Below are positions 20,838 through 33,972 of a stretch of 64,000 nucleotides of DNA, piece by piece. This DNA is from Cordia subcordata (taxonomy: Eukaryota; Streptophyta; Magnoliopsida; Boraginales; Cordiaceae): assembly GCA_028554755.1 (NCBI GenBank), contig JAPTOF010000025.1, positions 62,001 to 126,000 on the forward strand. Direction: 5' to 3'. The first letter of the stretch is position 1, and every line of letters begins with the position of its first letter. Under the pieces are notes generated by a model that worked only from the letters and a program-made list of their open reading frames with translations, was not told the origin of the DNA and ran no database searches. Both the position numbers and the translations under genes were made by a program.

Positions 20838-23638
20838 ATGATTGGTTCTTGGAATATTTGGGGTCTAAACTCCCCTCGCAAACAAAAAGAAGTGAAGGCT
20901 TGAATCAACAAGCACAAATTGGATAGTTTTTGTTTTTTGGAAACCAAGGTCAATGAGAACAATGCCGTTGCCAACTATTTCAGCACCTTGGGTTTTGCTA
21001 ATCACACGGATGAGAATATAAGAGGAAGACTTTGGGTCTTTTGGAGAAATCATCTCAAAATCAACATCCTTGATGGCACGGAACAACGTATTCTTTGTCA
21101 TCTCTCCATTGCTGCAAATTGCTCTTTTTTCATTGGATTTATCTATGGAAAGAACACTCCCTCATCGAGGAGATTGCTTTGGAAAAAATTAAAATTTGGA
21201 GTGATTGGTGTCCTGGATGGTCCACTTTGCATTATGGGTGATTTCAATGAAATCCTTCATGATGGGGATAGATCCACTTCCTGGAGTATTCCATCTAGTG
21301 CATATGATTTCAAACAATGTGTTGCTCAAGCCAAATTACACGAAATAAGAGCTCTTGGTCCGCACTTCGCATGGTCCAACCAAGCTCACATGGAAACTAC
21401 ATTGCAAGCAAAATCGATCGGGCACTCGTCAATCCACAACGGATGGGGCACGTGGAGAACTCTTTCCTCTTGGTTGACAATCCCGGTATTTCAGATCATT
21501 GCCCTCTCATTTTGCATACCAACTTGATCATGCATTCCTCCCCAAAGCCATTCAAATTCTACAATGCATGGACATCTCATGAATTCTTTTTACCTTTTGT
21601 GGAAAAGCATTGGAGTGCATGGGTTTTTGGCAGTCCAATTTTCTTTTTATTCCAAAAGCAAAGGTATCTCAAGAAGGCATTGAAGGAGTTTGATAAGACT
21701 TATTACTCTTGCATCCCACGTCAAATTGGCCACCACAAGGATAACCTCAGATTGGTGCAAGTTGACATTCTCAACGGGTTTGTTAATGAGTAGAACATTA
21801 ACCAGGAAAAGGAGATCATGTTGAAGATTGAAGAACCTGAGAGCATTCATAAACACATGCCCCACCAAAAATCTAGACTCCAATGGATTAAGCATGATGA
21901 CACAAATTGAAGCTTCTTTCACAATGTTATAAAAGGAAGGAGAAGCAAGAGCGATTAATGCTATCATGAATGATGATGGCACTCTCCTCACCTCTTGCAA
22001 GGATATCAAGGATGAATTCATTTCCTACTTCAAGCATCTCCTTGGTACTCCAAAGTCTACACATGCCAATGTGAACACCATTAAAGGTATTCTTGGGAAA
22101 ACTATTGCGGAGGATCTCTCGGCCAACCTTGCTGCTCCTGTCACCTTGGACGAGATCAAGAACACTCTCTTCTCCATTAATCCCAACAAAAGTCCGGGCT
22201 CACATTTCTATATGAATGCTTGGAATATTGTGGGTGGTGACGTTCTCAATGCTATTAGCTCCTTTTTTCACACCTCCAAGAAGCTCCTTAAAGAGGTAAA
22301 TGCAACATACATTGCTCTTGTACCTAAAGTCCATAACCCACGAAGGTTAAAGACTTTAGGCCTATTTCTTGTTGCAATTCAATTTACATATGTATTTCCA
22401 AGATCCTTGCAAATAGAATCAAAGCTTGCCTACCTTCTATTATTTCTGGAATCACCGCTTTTATTGAAGGAAGGCTCATCAATGAGAACATTCTTCTTGC
22501 TCATGACATATTTAGAGGCTATTCTAGAGCCCATATCTCTCCAAGATGTGCTTTGAAAGTTGACATCAGAAAGCTTTTGACTCTCTTAGTTGGGATTTCA
22601 TTGAAACTACTCTTCATGCTTTTGGTTTTCCAAGCACCTTTATTGGATGGATTATGGCATGTATTACCACTCCTAGTTTCTCCATCTCCGTTAATGGGAG
22701 TCTTGAAGGGTTTTGCAAAGGGGCAAATGGGATTAGGCAAGGTGATCCTCTCTCCCCCTGTGTCTTTGTTATTTGTATGGAAGTTCTTTCATCCATGCTT
22801 AACAAGCTTGAGCATAACCCAAGTTTTGGGTACCATCCCAAATGTGCAAAACTGAAGCTAAATCACATTTGCTTTGCGGATGACCTTTTCATCTTTTGTA
22901 GAAACTTGGAGTCCATAAATCGCATTTTGGAAATTTTGAAGGAGTACCACTGGTTCTCGGGACTCAAGGTAAACAGCAACAAAAGTGATGCATTCTTTGG
23001 GGTGTTTCACAAAATGTTAAGCAACTCATCTTTGGAAAACTTGACTTTCAATAAGGTCAATTGCCTATTTGGTACTTAGGTGCGTCTTTGGTCTCCCGCA
23101 AACTTTGAAAAGGAGATTGTGGAACTCTCTTGGAAAAAAATTAATGGGAGAATTGAGCAATGGACAACTAAATGGCTTTCTTATGCGGGAAGACTTCTCC
23201 TCATCAAATCCACTCTTCAACAAATTTGTGCATATTGGGCTAGAAACTTACTCATACCTAAATGCATCATCAAGGAAATTGAATCAAAGTCTAGTGCCTT
23301 CCTTTGGAGAGACACGGGTGCTAGGATTGCTTGGAACAACATTTGTATGCCACAGGATGAGGGTGGCTTGGGAGTTAGATCTACTGGAGAAATCAACCAC
23401 ACTTACTTCATCAAGGTTTTTTGGAGAATGTATGCTCACCGACACACTTTGTGTGAAAATGAAGAATGTTCCCCTTTGTCTTTGGTCAAAAAGAGGCTTT
23501 AGCTATTTAGGCTCCTTCGTTGGGAAACCAGTCCAAATTGATGCTCTTGCGGAATCAAGGAGGAATCTTGAATATGCGAGAATTTGCATTGAGGTTAAGT
23601 TGGAGGAAAAATCGCCGGATGAAATTTTCCCAAAGTTA
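20357..23638 (+). repeat. Array unit 2 (3282 bp)
   Basis: Carries private changes at about 22338-22395 (cgaaggttaaag with a C lost upstream, plus several substitutions) and a private cluster at about 23030-23125. Confidence 0.92.
20838..23451 (+). pseudogene. Unit 2 ORF2 fragment (endonuclease and RT)
   Basis: The endonuclease frame is open at 20919-21527 and shifted near 21380 (ccaaccaagctc, with bases lost from ccaaccgaagctc). The RT is open at 21966-22556 but shifts at 22338, before the RPISCC motif. atcagaaagc, gtagaaac and ttggggtgttt add further shifts. The FADD codons are intact near 22870. Confidence 0.85.
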
Positions 23639-24115
23639 AGGGATGGAACAAGAACTCGGGTTTGCGTGGAATACGCGTGGAAACCGAGTGTTTGCACTCA
23701 TTGTAAGATGGTAGGTCACTTGGTTGCTCGATGTCCGTCAAGACCAAACTTGCTGCCACAAAAAACTCAAGACACAAAGATGCCTCGAGACTCAAAAACA
23801 TTGGATACGTGGAAAGTGGTTGGGAACAGAAGGGGTCCAAGGAAGGAAGTGATCCACGCTTTGAGAAGCAAGAAGAGATTTCATCTGCTTCTAAAGCAAG
23901 ACAAGATGATGAAGGAGAGTTTGTTGAGCCAGCTCCACCAAGGATGGTACAAAAATAGCAACCAAAAGAATCAAATTCTTTCAAAGCAGTTGATAAGTTT
24001 AAAAGCGGAGAGGATGAAGAAATTGAGCATACAACAAACTAAGGCGGCCACTCGGATGAGCAAAATTCTGAAGGAAATGATGCTTTGGACCCGAGGTCCA
24101 ATCCCCTCTTGAGAA
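23452..24115 (+). pseudogene. ORF1 fragment at the unit 2/3 junction, fused to the unit 2 ORF2 tail
   Basis: The open frame 23069-24112 (347 codons) runs from the degenerate ORF2 tail through VKMKNVPLCLW and the CCHC knuckle. The short cagaagggg form (about 23827) shifts the reading into a basic tail (RRGPRKEVIHALRSKKR) that continues to the ORF2 start region. Confidence 0.8.
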
Positions 24116-26924
24116 ATGATTGGTTGTTGGAATATTTGGGGTCTAAACTACCCTCGCAAACAAAAAGAAGTGAAGGCTTGAATCAACAAGCACAAATTGG
24201 ATAGTTTTTGTTTTTTGGAAACCAAGGTCAATGAGAACAATGCCGTTGCCAACTATTTCAGCACCTTGGGTTTTGCTAATCACACGGATGAGAATATAAG
24301 AGGAAGACTTTGGGTCTTTTGGAGAAATCATCTCAAAATCAACATCCTTGATGGCACGGAACAACGTATTCTTTGTCATCTCTCCATTGCTGCAAATTGC
24401 TCTTTTTTCATTGGATTTATCTATGGAAAGAACACTCCCTCATCGAGGAGATTGCTTTGGAAAAAAATTAAAATTTGGAGTGATTGGTGTCTGGATGGTC
24501 CACTTTGCATTATGGGTGATTTCAATGAAATCCTTCATGATGGGGATAGATCCACTTCCTGGAGTATTCCATCTAGTGCATATGATTTCAAACAATGTGT
24601 TGCTCAAGCCAAATTACACGAAATAAGAGCTCTTGGTCCGCACTTCGCATGGTCCAACCGAAGCTCACATGGAAACTACATTGCAAGCAAAATCGATCGG
24701 GCACTCGTCAATCCACAACGGATGGGGCACGTGGAGAACTCTTTCCTCTTGGTTGACAATCCCGGTATTTCAGATCATTGCCCTCTCATTTTGCATACCA
24801 ACTTGATCATGCATTCCTCCCCAAAGCCATTCAAATTCTACAATGCATGGACATCTCATGAATTCTTTTTACCTTTTGTGGAAAAGCATTGGAGTGCGCG
24901 GGTTTTTGGCAGTCCAATTTTCTTTTTATTCCAAAAGCAAAGGTATCTCAAGAAGGCATTGAAGGAGTTTGATAAGACTTATTACTCTTGCATCCCACAT
25001 CAAATTGGCCACCACAAGGATAACCTCAGATTGGTGCAAGTTGACATTCTCGACGGGTTTTTTAATGAGTAGAACATTAACCAGGAAAAGGAGATCATGT
25101 TGAAGATTGAAGAACCTGAGAGCATTCATAAACACATGCCCCACCAAAAATCTAGACTCCAATGGATTAAGCATGATGACACAAATTGAAGCTTCTTTCA
25201 CAATGTTATAAAAGGAAGGAGAAGCAAGAGCGATTAATGCTATCATGAATGATGATGGCACTCTCCTCACCTCTTGCAAGGATATCAAGGATGAATTCAT
25301 TTCCTACTTCAAGCATCTCCTTGGTACTCCAAAGTCTACACATGCCAATGTGAACACCATTAAAGGTATTCTTGGGAAAACTATTGCGGAGGATCTCTCG
25401 GCCAACCTTGCTGCTCCTGTCACCTTGGACGAGATCAAGAACACTCTCTTCTCCATTAATCCCAACAAAAGTCCGGCTCACATTTCTATATGAATGCTTG
25501 GAATATTGTGGGTGGTGACGTTCTCAATGCTATTAGCTCCTTTTTTCACACCTCCAAGAAGCTCCTTAAAGAGGTAAATGCAACATACATTGCTCTTGTA
25601 CCTAAAGTCCATAACCCCACGAAGGTTAAAGACTTTAGGCCCATTTCTTGTTGCAATACAATTTACAAATGTATTTCCAAGATCCTTGCAAATAGAATCA
25701 AAGCTTGCCTACCTTCTATTATTTCCTGGAATCAGTCTGCTTTTATTGAAGGAAGGCTCATCAATGAGAACATTCTTCTTGCTCATGACATATTTAGAGG
25801 CTATTCTAGAGCCCATATCTCTCCAAGATGTGCTTTGAAAGTTGACATCAGAAAGCTTTTGACTCTCTTAGTTGGGATTTCATTGAAACTACTCTTCATG
25901 CTTTTGGTTTTCCAAGCACCTTTATTGGATGGATTATGGCATGTATTACCACTCCTAGTTTCTCCATCTCCGTTAATGGGAGTCTTGAAGGGTTTTGCAA
26001 AGGGGCAAATGGGATTAGGCAAGGTGATCCTCTCTCCCCCTGTGTCTTTGTTATTTGTATGGAAGTTCTTTCATCCATGCTTAACAAGCTTGAGCATAAC
26101 CCAAGTTTTGGGTACCATCCCAAATGTGCAAAACTGAAGCTAAATCACATTTGCTTTGCGGATGACCTTTTCATCTTTTGTAGGGGAAACTTGGAGTCCA
26201 TAAATCGCATTTTGGAAATTTTGAAGGAGTACCACTGGTTCTCGGGACTCAAGGTAAACAGCAACAAAAGTGATGCATTCTTTGGGGTGTTTCACAAAAT
26301 GTTAAGCAACTCATCCTTGGAAAACTTGACTTTCAAGAAGGTCAATTGCCTATAAGGTACTTAGGTGCGCCTTTGGTCACCCGCAAACTTCAAAAGGAGA
26401 TTGTGGACCTCTCTTGGAAAAAAATTAATGGGAGAATTGAGCAATGGACAACTAAATGGCTTTCTTATGCGGGAAGACTTCTCCTCATCAAATCCACTCT
26501 TCAACAAATTTGTGCATATTGGGCTAGAAACTTACTCATACCTAAATGCATCATCAAGGAAATTGAATCAAAGTCTAGTGCCTTCCTTTGGAGAGACACG
26601 GGTGCTAGGATTGCTTGGAACAACATTTGTATGCCACTGGATGAGGGTGGCTTGGGAGTTAGATCTACTGGAGAAATCAACCACACTTACTTCATCAAGG
26701 TTTTTTGGAGAATGTATGCTCACCGGGACACACTTTGTGTGAAAATGAAGAATGTTCCCCTTTGTCTTTGGTCAAAAAGAGGCTTTAGCTATTTAGGCTC
26801 CTTCGTTGGGAAACCAGTCCAAATTGATGCTCTTGCGGAATCAAGGAGGAATCTTGAATATGCGAGAATTTGCATTGAGGTTAAGTTGGAGGAAAAATCG
26901 CCGGATGAAATTTTCCCAAAGTTA
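23639..26924 (+). repeat. Array unit 3 (3286 bp)
   Basis: Private changes include ggttgttgg and aaactaccctcgc at the ORF2 start (24120-24155), cccacatcaaa at about 25005, and ctcgacgggttttttaatg at about 25050. Confidence 0.92.
24116..26737 (+). pseudogene. Unit 3 ORF2 fragment (endonuclease and RT)
   Basis: The endonuclease is open at 24197-25072 (291 codons) after the shared early TGA. The RT is split at ccggctcacatt (25474-25485), where one G fewer than the NKSPGSHFY form ends the frame, then open at 25490-26137 with RPISCCNTIYKC and WNQSAFIEGRL. It shifts again at atcagaaagc. FADD is intact near 26157. Confidence 0.86.
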
Positions 26925-27402
26925 AGGGATGGAACAAGAACTCGGGTTTGCGTGGAATACGCGTGGAAACCGAGTGTTTGCACTCATTGTAAGATGGTAG
27001 GTCACTTGGTTGCTCGATGTCCGTCAAGACCAAACTTGCTGCCACAAAAAACTCAAGACACAAAGATGCCTCGAGACTCAAAAACATTGGATACGTGGAA
27101 AGTGGTTGGGAACAGAAAGGGGTCCAAGGAAGGAAGTGATCCACGCTTTGAGAAGCAAGAAGAGATTTCATCTGCTTCTAAAGCAAGACAAGATGATGAA
27201 GGAGAGTTTGTTGAGCCAGCTCCACCAAGGATGGTACAAAAATAGCAACCAAAAGAATCAAATTCTTTCAAAGCAGTTGATAAGTTTAAAAGCGGAGAGG
27301 ATGAAGAAATTGAGCATACAACAAACTAAGGCGGCCACTCGGATGAGCAAAATTCTGAAGGAAATGATGCTTTGGACCCGAGGTCCAATCCCCTCTTGAG
27401 AA
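26738..27402 (+). pseudogene. ORF1 fragment at the unit 3/4 junction, fused to the unit 3 ORF2 tail
   Basis: The open frame 26346-27245 (299 codons) has a clean ORF2 part (KVFWRMYAHRDTL) fused to VKMKNVPLCLWSKRG, the CCHC knuckle and the original acidic tail (long cagaaagggg form). Frame and both partner sequences are well preserved. Confidence 0.82.
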
Positions 27403-30207
27403 ATGATTGGTTCTTGGAATATTTGGGGTCTAAACTCCCCTCGCAAACAAAAAGAAGTGAAGGCTTGAATCAACAAGCACAAATTGGATAGTTTTTGTTT
27501 TTTGGAAACCAAGGTCAATGAGAACAATGCCGTTGCCAACTATTTCAGCACCTTGGGTTTTGCTAATCACACGGATGAGAATATAAGAGGAAGACTTTGG
27601 GTCTTTTGGAGAAATCATCTCAAAATCAACATCCTTGATGGCACGGAACAACGTATTCTTTGTCATCTCTCCATTGCTGCAAATTGCTCTTTTTTCATTG
27701 GATTTATCTATGGAAAGAACACTCCCTCATCGAGGAGATTGCTTTGGAAAAAAATTAAAATTTGGAGTGATTGGTGTCTGGATGGTCCACTTTGCATTAT
27801 GGGTGATTTCAATGAAATCCTTCATGATGGGGATAGATCCACTTCCTGGAGTATTCCATCTAGTGCATATGATTTCAAACAATGTGTTGCTCAAGCCAAA
27901 TTACACGAAATAAGAGCTCTTGGTCCGCACTTCGCATGGTCCAACCGAAGCTCACATGGAAACTACATTGCAAGCAAAATCGATCGGGCACTCGTCAATC
28001 CACAACGGATGGGGCACGTGGAGAACTCTTTCCTCTTGGTTGACAATCCCGGTATTTCAGATCATTGCCCTCTCATTTTGCATACCAACTTGATCATGCA
28101 TTCCTCCCCAAAGCCATTCAAATTCTACAATGCATGGACATCTCATGAATTCTTTTTACCTTTTGTGGAAAAGCATTGGAGTGCGCGGGTTTTTGGCAGT
28201 CCAATTTTCTTTTTATTCCAAAAGCAAAGGTATCTCAAGAAGGCATTGAAGGAGTTTGATAAGACTTATTACTCTTGCATCCCACGTCAAATTGGCCACC
28301 ACAAGGATAACCTCAGATTGGTGCAAGTTGACATTCTCAACGGGTTTGTTAATGAGTAGAACATTAACCAGGAAAAGGAGATCATGTTGAAGATTGAAGA
28401 ACCTGAGAGCATTCATAAACACATGCCCCACCAAAAATCTAGACTCCAATGGATTAAGCATGATGACACAAATTGAAGCTTCTTTCACAATGTTATAAAA
28501 GGAAGGAGAAGCAAGAGCGATTAATGCTATCATGAATGATGATGGCACTCTCCTCACCTCTTGCAAGGATATCAAGGATGAATTCATTTCCTACTTCAAG
28601 CATCTCCTTGGTACTCCAAAGTCTACACATGCCAATGTGAACACCATTAAAGGTATTCTTGGGAAAACTATTGCGGAGGATCTCTCGGCCAACCTTGCTG
28701 CTCCTGTCACCTTGGACGAGATCAAGAACACTCTCTTCTCCATTAATCCCAACAAAAGTCCGGCTCACATTTCTATATGAATGCTTGGAATATTGTGGGT
28801 GGTGACGTTCTCAATGCTATTAGCTCCTTTTTTCACACCTCCAAGAAGCTCCTTAAAGAGGTAAATGCAACATACATTGCTCTTGTACCTAAAGTCCATA
28901 ACCCCACGAAGGTTAAAGACTTTAGGCCCATTTCTTGTTGCAATACAATTTACAAATGTATTTCCAAGATCCTTGCAAATAGAATCAAAGCTTGCCTACC
29001 TTCTATTATTTCCTGAATCACCGCTTTTATTGAAGGAAGGCTCATCAATGAGAACATTCTTCTTGCTCATGACATATTTAGAGGCTATTCTAGAGCCCAT
29101 ATCTCTCCAAGATGTGCTTTGAAAGTTGACATCAGAAAGCTTTTGACTCTCTTAGTTGGGATTTCATTGAAACTACTCTTCATGCTTTTGGTTTTCCAAG
29201 CACCTTTATTGGATGGATTATGGCATGTATTACCACTCCTAGTTTCTCCATCTCCGTTAATGGGAGTCTTGAAGGGTTTTGCAAAGGGGCAAATGGGATT
29301 AGGCAAGGTGATCCTCTCTCCCCCTGTGTCTTTGTTATTTGTATGGAAGTTCTTTCATCCATGCTTAACAAGCTTGAGCATAACCCAAGTTTTGGGTACC
29401 ATCCCAAATGTGCAAAACTGAAGCTAAATCACATTTGCTTTGCGGATGACCTTTTCATCTTTTGTAGGGGAAACTTGGAGTCCATAAATCGCATTTTGGA
29501 AATTTTGAAGGAGTACCACTGGTTCTCGGGACTCAAGGTAAACAGCAACAAAAGTGATGCATTCTTTGGGGTGTTTCACAAAATGTTAAGCAACTCATCC
29601 TTGGAAAACTTGACTTTCAAGAAGGTCAATTGCCTATAAGGTACTTAGGTGCGCCTTTGGTCACCCGCAAACTTGAAAAGGAGATTGTGGACCTCTCTTG
29701 GAAAAAAATTAATGGGAGAATTGAGCAATGGACAACTAAATGGCTTTCTTATGCGGGAAGACTTCTCCTCATCAAATCCACTCTTCAACAAATTTGTGCA
29801 TATTGGGCTAGAAACTTACTCATACCTAAATGCATCATCAAGGAAATTGAATCAAAGTCTAGTGCCTTCCTTTGGAGAGACACGGGTGCTAGGATTGCTT
29901 GGAACAACATTTGTATGCCACAGGATGAGGGTGGCTTGGGAGTTAGATCTACTGGAGAAATCAACCACACTTACTTCATCAAGGTTTTTTGGAGAATGTA
30001 TGCTCACCGGGACACACTTTGTGTGAAAATGAAGAATGTTCCCTTTGTCTTTGGTCAAAAAGAGGCTTTAGCTATTTAGGCTCCTTCGTTGGGAAACCAG
30101 TCCAAATTGATGCTCTTGCGGAATCAAGGAGGAATCTTGAATATGCGAGAATTTGCATTGAGGTTAAGTTGGAGGAAAAATCGCCGGATGAAATTTTCCC
30201 AAAGTTA
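26925..30207 (+). repeat. Array unit 4 (3283 bp)
   Basis: Its indel states are long cagaaagggg, cccctcttgag, ccggctc, the tgaatcaccgc stop form and gtaggggaaac. No private rearrangement was seen. Confidence 0.92.
27403..30021 (+). pseudogene. Unit 4 ORF2 fragment (endonuclease and RT)
   Basis: The endonuclease is open at 27484-28359. The RT is broken at ccggctc (about 28761) and stopped by TGA at 29014-29016 (tgaatcaccgc). A further shift is at atcagaaagc. FADD is intact near 29440. Confidence 0.86.
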
Positions 30208-30686
30208 AGGGATGGAACAAGAACTCGGGTTTGCGTGGAATACGCGTGGAAACCGAGTGTTTGCACTCATTGTAAGATGGTAGGTCACTTGGTTGCTCGA
30301 TGTCCGTCAAGACCAAACTTGCTGCCACAAAAAACTCAAGACACAAAGATGCCTCGAGACTCAAAAACATTGGATACGTGGAAAGTGGTTGGGAGCAGAA
30401 GGGGTCCAAGGAAGGAAGTGATCCACGCTTTGAGAAGCAAGAAGAGATTTCATCTGCTTCTAAAGCAAGACAAGATGATGAAGGAGAGTTTGTTGAGCCA
30501 GCTCCACCAAGGATGGTACAAAAATAGCAACCAAAAGAATCAAATTCTTTCAAAGCAGTTGATAAGTTTAAAAGCGGAGAGGATGAAGAAATTGAGCATA
30601 CAACAAACTAAGGCGGCCACTCGGATGAGCAAAATTCTGAAGGAAATGATGCTTTGGACCCGAGGTCCAATCCCCCCTCTTGAGAA
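30022..30686 (+). pseudogene. ORF1 fragment at the unit 4/5 junction
   Basis: One C is missing in gttccctttgtc (about 30040), so the ORF2 tail frame (29630-30079) ends at the joint. The ORF1 frame is open separately at 29989-30690 through the CCHC knuckle and the shifted basic tail. Confidence 0.8.
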
Positions 30687-33492
30687 ATGATTGGTTCTTG
30701 GAATATTTGGGGTCTAAACTCCCCTCGCAAACAAAAAGAAGTGAAGGCTTGAATCAACAAGCACAAATTGGATAGTTTTTGTTTTTTGGAAACCAAGGTC
30801 AATGAGAACAATGCCGTTGCCAACTATTTCAGCACCTTGGGTTTTGCTAATCACACGGATGAGAATATAAGAGGAAGACTTTGGGTCTTTTGGAGAAATC
30901 ATCTCAAAATCAACATCCTTGATGGCACGGAACAACGTATTCTTTGTCATCTCTCCATTGCTGCAAATTGCTCTTTTTTCATTGGATTTATCTATGGAAA
31001 GAACACTCCCTCATCGAGGAGATTGCTTTGGAAAAAAATTAAAATTTGGAGTGATTGGTGTCTGGATGGTCCACTTTGCATTATGGGTGATTTCAATGAA
31101 ATCCTTCATGATGGGGATAGATCCACTTCCTGGAGTATTCCATCTAGTGCATATGATTTCAAACAATGTGTTGCTCAAGCCAAATTACACGAAATAAGAG
31201 CTCTTGGTCCGCACTTCGCATGGTCCAACCGAAGCTCACATGGAAACTACATTGCAAGCAAAATCGATCGGGCACTCGTCAATCCACAACGGATGGGGCA
31301 CGTGGAGAACTCTTTCCTCTTGGTTGACAATCCCGGTATTTCAGATCATTGCCCTCTCATTTTGCATACCAACTTGATCATGCATTCCTCCCCAAAGCCA
31401 TTCAAATTCTACAATGCATGGACATCTCATGAATTCTTTTACCTTTTGTGGAAAAGCATTGGAGTGCGGGTTTTTGGCAGTCCAATTTTCTTTTTATTCC
31501 AAAAGCAAAGGTATCTCAAGAAGGCATTGAAGGAGTTTGATAAGACTTATTACTCTTGCATCCCACGTCAAATTGGCCACCACAAGGATAACCTCAGATT
31601 GGTGCAAGTTGACATTCTCAACGGGTTTGTTAATGAGTAGAACATTAACCAGGAAAAGGAGATCATGTTGAAGATTGAAGAACCTGAGAGCATTCATAAA
31701 CACATGCCCCACCAAAAATCTAGACTCCAATGGATTAAGCATGATGACACAAATTGAAGCTTCTTTCACAATGTTATAAAAGGAAGGAGAAGCAAGAGCG
31801 ATTAATGCTATCATGAATGATGATGGCACTCTCCTCACCTCTTGCAAGGATATCAAGGATGAATTCATTTCCTACTTCAAGCATCTCCTTGGTACTCCAA
31901 AGTCTACACATGCCAATGTGAACACCATTAAAGGTATTCTTGGGAAAACTATTGCGGAGGATCTCTCGGCCAACCTTGCTGCTCCTGTCACCTTGGACGA
32001 GATCAAGAACACTCTCTTCTCCATTAATCCCAACAAAAGTCCGGCTCACATTTCTATATGAATGCTTGGAATATTGTGGGTGGTGACGTTCTCAATGCTA
32101 TTAGCTCCTTTTTTCACACCTCCAAGAAGCTCCTTAAAGAGGTAAATGCAACATACATTGCTCTTGTACCTAAAGTCCATAACCCCACGAAGGTTAAAGA
32201 CTTTAGGCCCATTTCTTGTTGCAATACAATTTACAAATGTATTTCCAAGATCCTTGCAAATAGAATCAAAGCTTGCCTACCTTCTATTATTTCCTGGAAT
32301 CAGTCTGCTTTTATTGAAGGAAGGCTCATCAATGAGAACATTCTTCTTGCTCATGACATATTTAGAGGCTATTCTAGAGCCCATATCTCTCCAAGATGTG
32401 CTTTGAAAGTTGACATCAGAAAGCTTTTGACTCTCTTAGTTGGGATTTCATTGAAACTACTCTTCATGCTTTTGGTTTTCCAAGCACCTTTATTGGATGG
32501 ATTATGGCATGTATTACCACTCCTAGTTTCTCCATCTCCGTTAATGGGAGTCTTGAAGGGTTTTGCAAAGGGGCAAATGGGATTAGGCAAGGTGATCCTC
32601 TCTCCCCCTGTGTCTTTGTTATTTGTATGGAAGTTCTTTCATCCATGCTTAACAAGCTTGAGCATAACCCAAGTTTTGGGTACCATCCCAAATGTGCAAA
32701 ACTGAAGCTAAATCACATTTGCTTTGCGGATGACCTTTTCATCTTTTGTAGGGGAAACTTGGAGTCCATAAATCGCATTTTGGAAATTTTGAAGGAGTAC
32801 CACTGGTTCTCGGGACTCAAGGTAAACAGCAACAAAAGTGATGCATTCTTTGGGGTGTTTCACAAAATGTTAAGCAACTCATCCTTGGAAAACTTGACTT
32901 TCAAGAAGGTCAATTGCCTATAAGGTACTTAGGTGCGCCTTTGGTCACCCGCAAACTTGAAAAGGAGATTGTGGACCTCTCTTGGAAAAAAATTAATGGG
33001 AGAATTGAGCAATGGACAACTAAATGGCTTTCTTATGCGGGAAGACTTCTCCTCATCAAATCCACTCTTCAACAAATTTGTGCATATTGGGCTAGAAACT
33101 TACTCATACCTAAATGCATCATCAAGGAAATTGAATCAAAGTCTAGTGCCTTCCTTTGGAGAGACACGGGTGCTAGGATTGCTTGGAACAACATTTGTAT
33201 GCCACAGGATGAGGGTGGCTTGGGAGTTAGATCTACTGGAGAAATCAACCACACTTACTTCATCAAGGTTTTTTGGAGAATGTATGCTCACCGGGACACA
33301 CTTTGTGTGAAAATGAAGAATGTTCCCCTTTGTCTTTGGTCAAAAAGAGGCTTTAGCTATTTAGGCTCCTTCGTTGGGAAACCAGTCCAAATTGATGCTC
33401 TTGCGGAATCAAGGAGGAATCTTGAATATGCGAGAATTTGCATTGAGGTTAAGTTGGAGGAAAAATCGCCGGATGAAATTTTCCCAAAGTTA
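30208..33492 (+). repeat. Array unit 5 (3285 bp)
   Basis: Private indels near 31435-31470 (gaattcttttacc with one T fewer, and gtgcgggttt with GC missing) nearly compensate each other. It has the short cagaagggg form with gggagcag. Confidence 0.92.
30687..33305 (+). pseudogene. Unit 5 ORF2 fragment (endonuclease and RT)
   Basis: The endonuclease is open at 30768-31640. The RT is split at ccggctc (about 32042), open at 32058-32705 with the WNQSAF form, and shifted at atcagaaagc (about 32415). FADD is intact near 32725. Confidence 0.86.
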
Positions 33493-33972
33493 AGGGATGG
33501 AACAAGAACTCGGGTTTGCGTGGAATACGCGTGGAAACCGAGTGTTTGCACTCATTGTAAGATGGTAGGTCACTTGGTTGCTCGATGTCCGTCAAGACCA
33601 AACTTGCTGCCACAAAAAACTCAAGACACAAAGATGCCTCGAGACTCAAAAACATTGGATACGTGGAAAGTGGTTGGGAGCAGAAGGGGTCCAAGGAAGG
33701 AAGTGATCCACGCTTTGAGAAGCAAGAAGAGATTTCATCTGCTTCTAAAGCAAGACAAGATGATGAAGGAGAGTTTGTTGAGCCAGCTCCACCAAGGATG
33801 GTACAAAAATAGCAACCAAAAGAATCAAATTCTTTCAAAGCAGTTGATAAGTTTAAAAGCGGAGAGGATGAAGAAATTGAGCATACAACAAACTAAGGCG
33901 GCCACTCGGATGAGCAAAATTCTGAAGGAAATGATGCTTTGGACCCGAGGTCCAATCACTCCCTCTTGAGAA
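33306..33972 (+). pseudogene. ORF1 fragment at the unit 5/6 junction, fused to the unit 5 ORF2 tail
   Basis: The longest clean junction chimera is 32914-33969 (351 codons): PIRYLGAPL, GRLLLIKSTLQQIC, FWRMYAHRDTLC, then VKMKNVPLCLW, the CCHC knuckle and the shifted basic tail (gggagcagaagggg form). Confidence 0.82.

Noticed and set aside
33449..33838. Minus-strand 129-codon open frame recurring in most units (antisense to ORF1)
   Set aside because: It is the mirror of the ORF1 CCHC region and recurs only because the unit recurs; no recognisable domain and no conserved start context.
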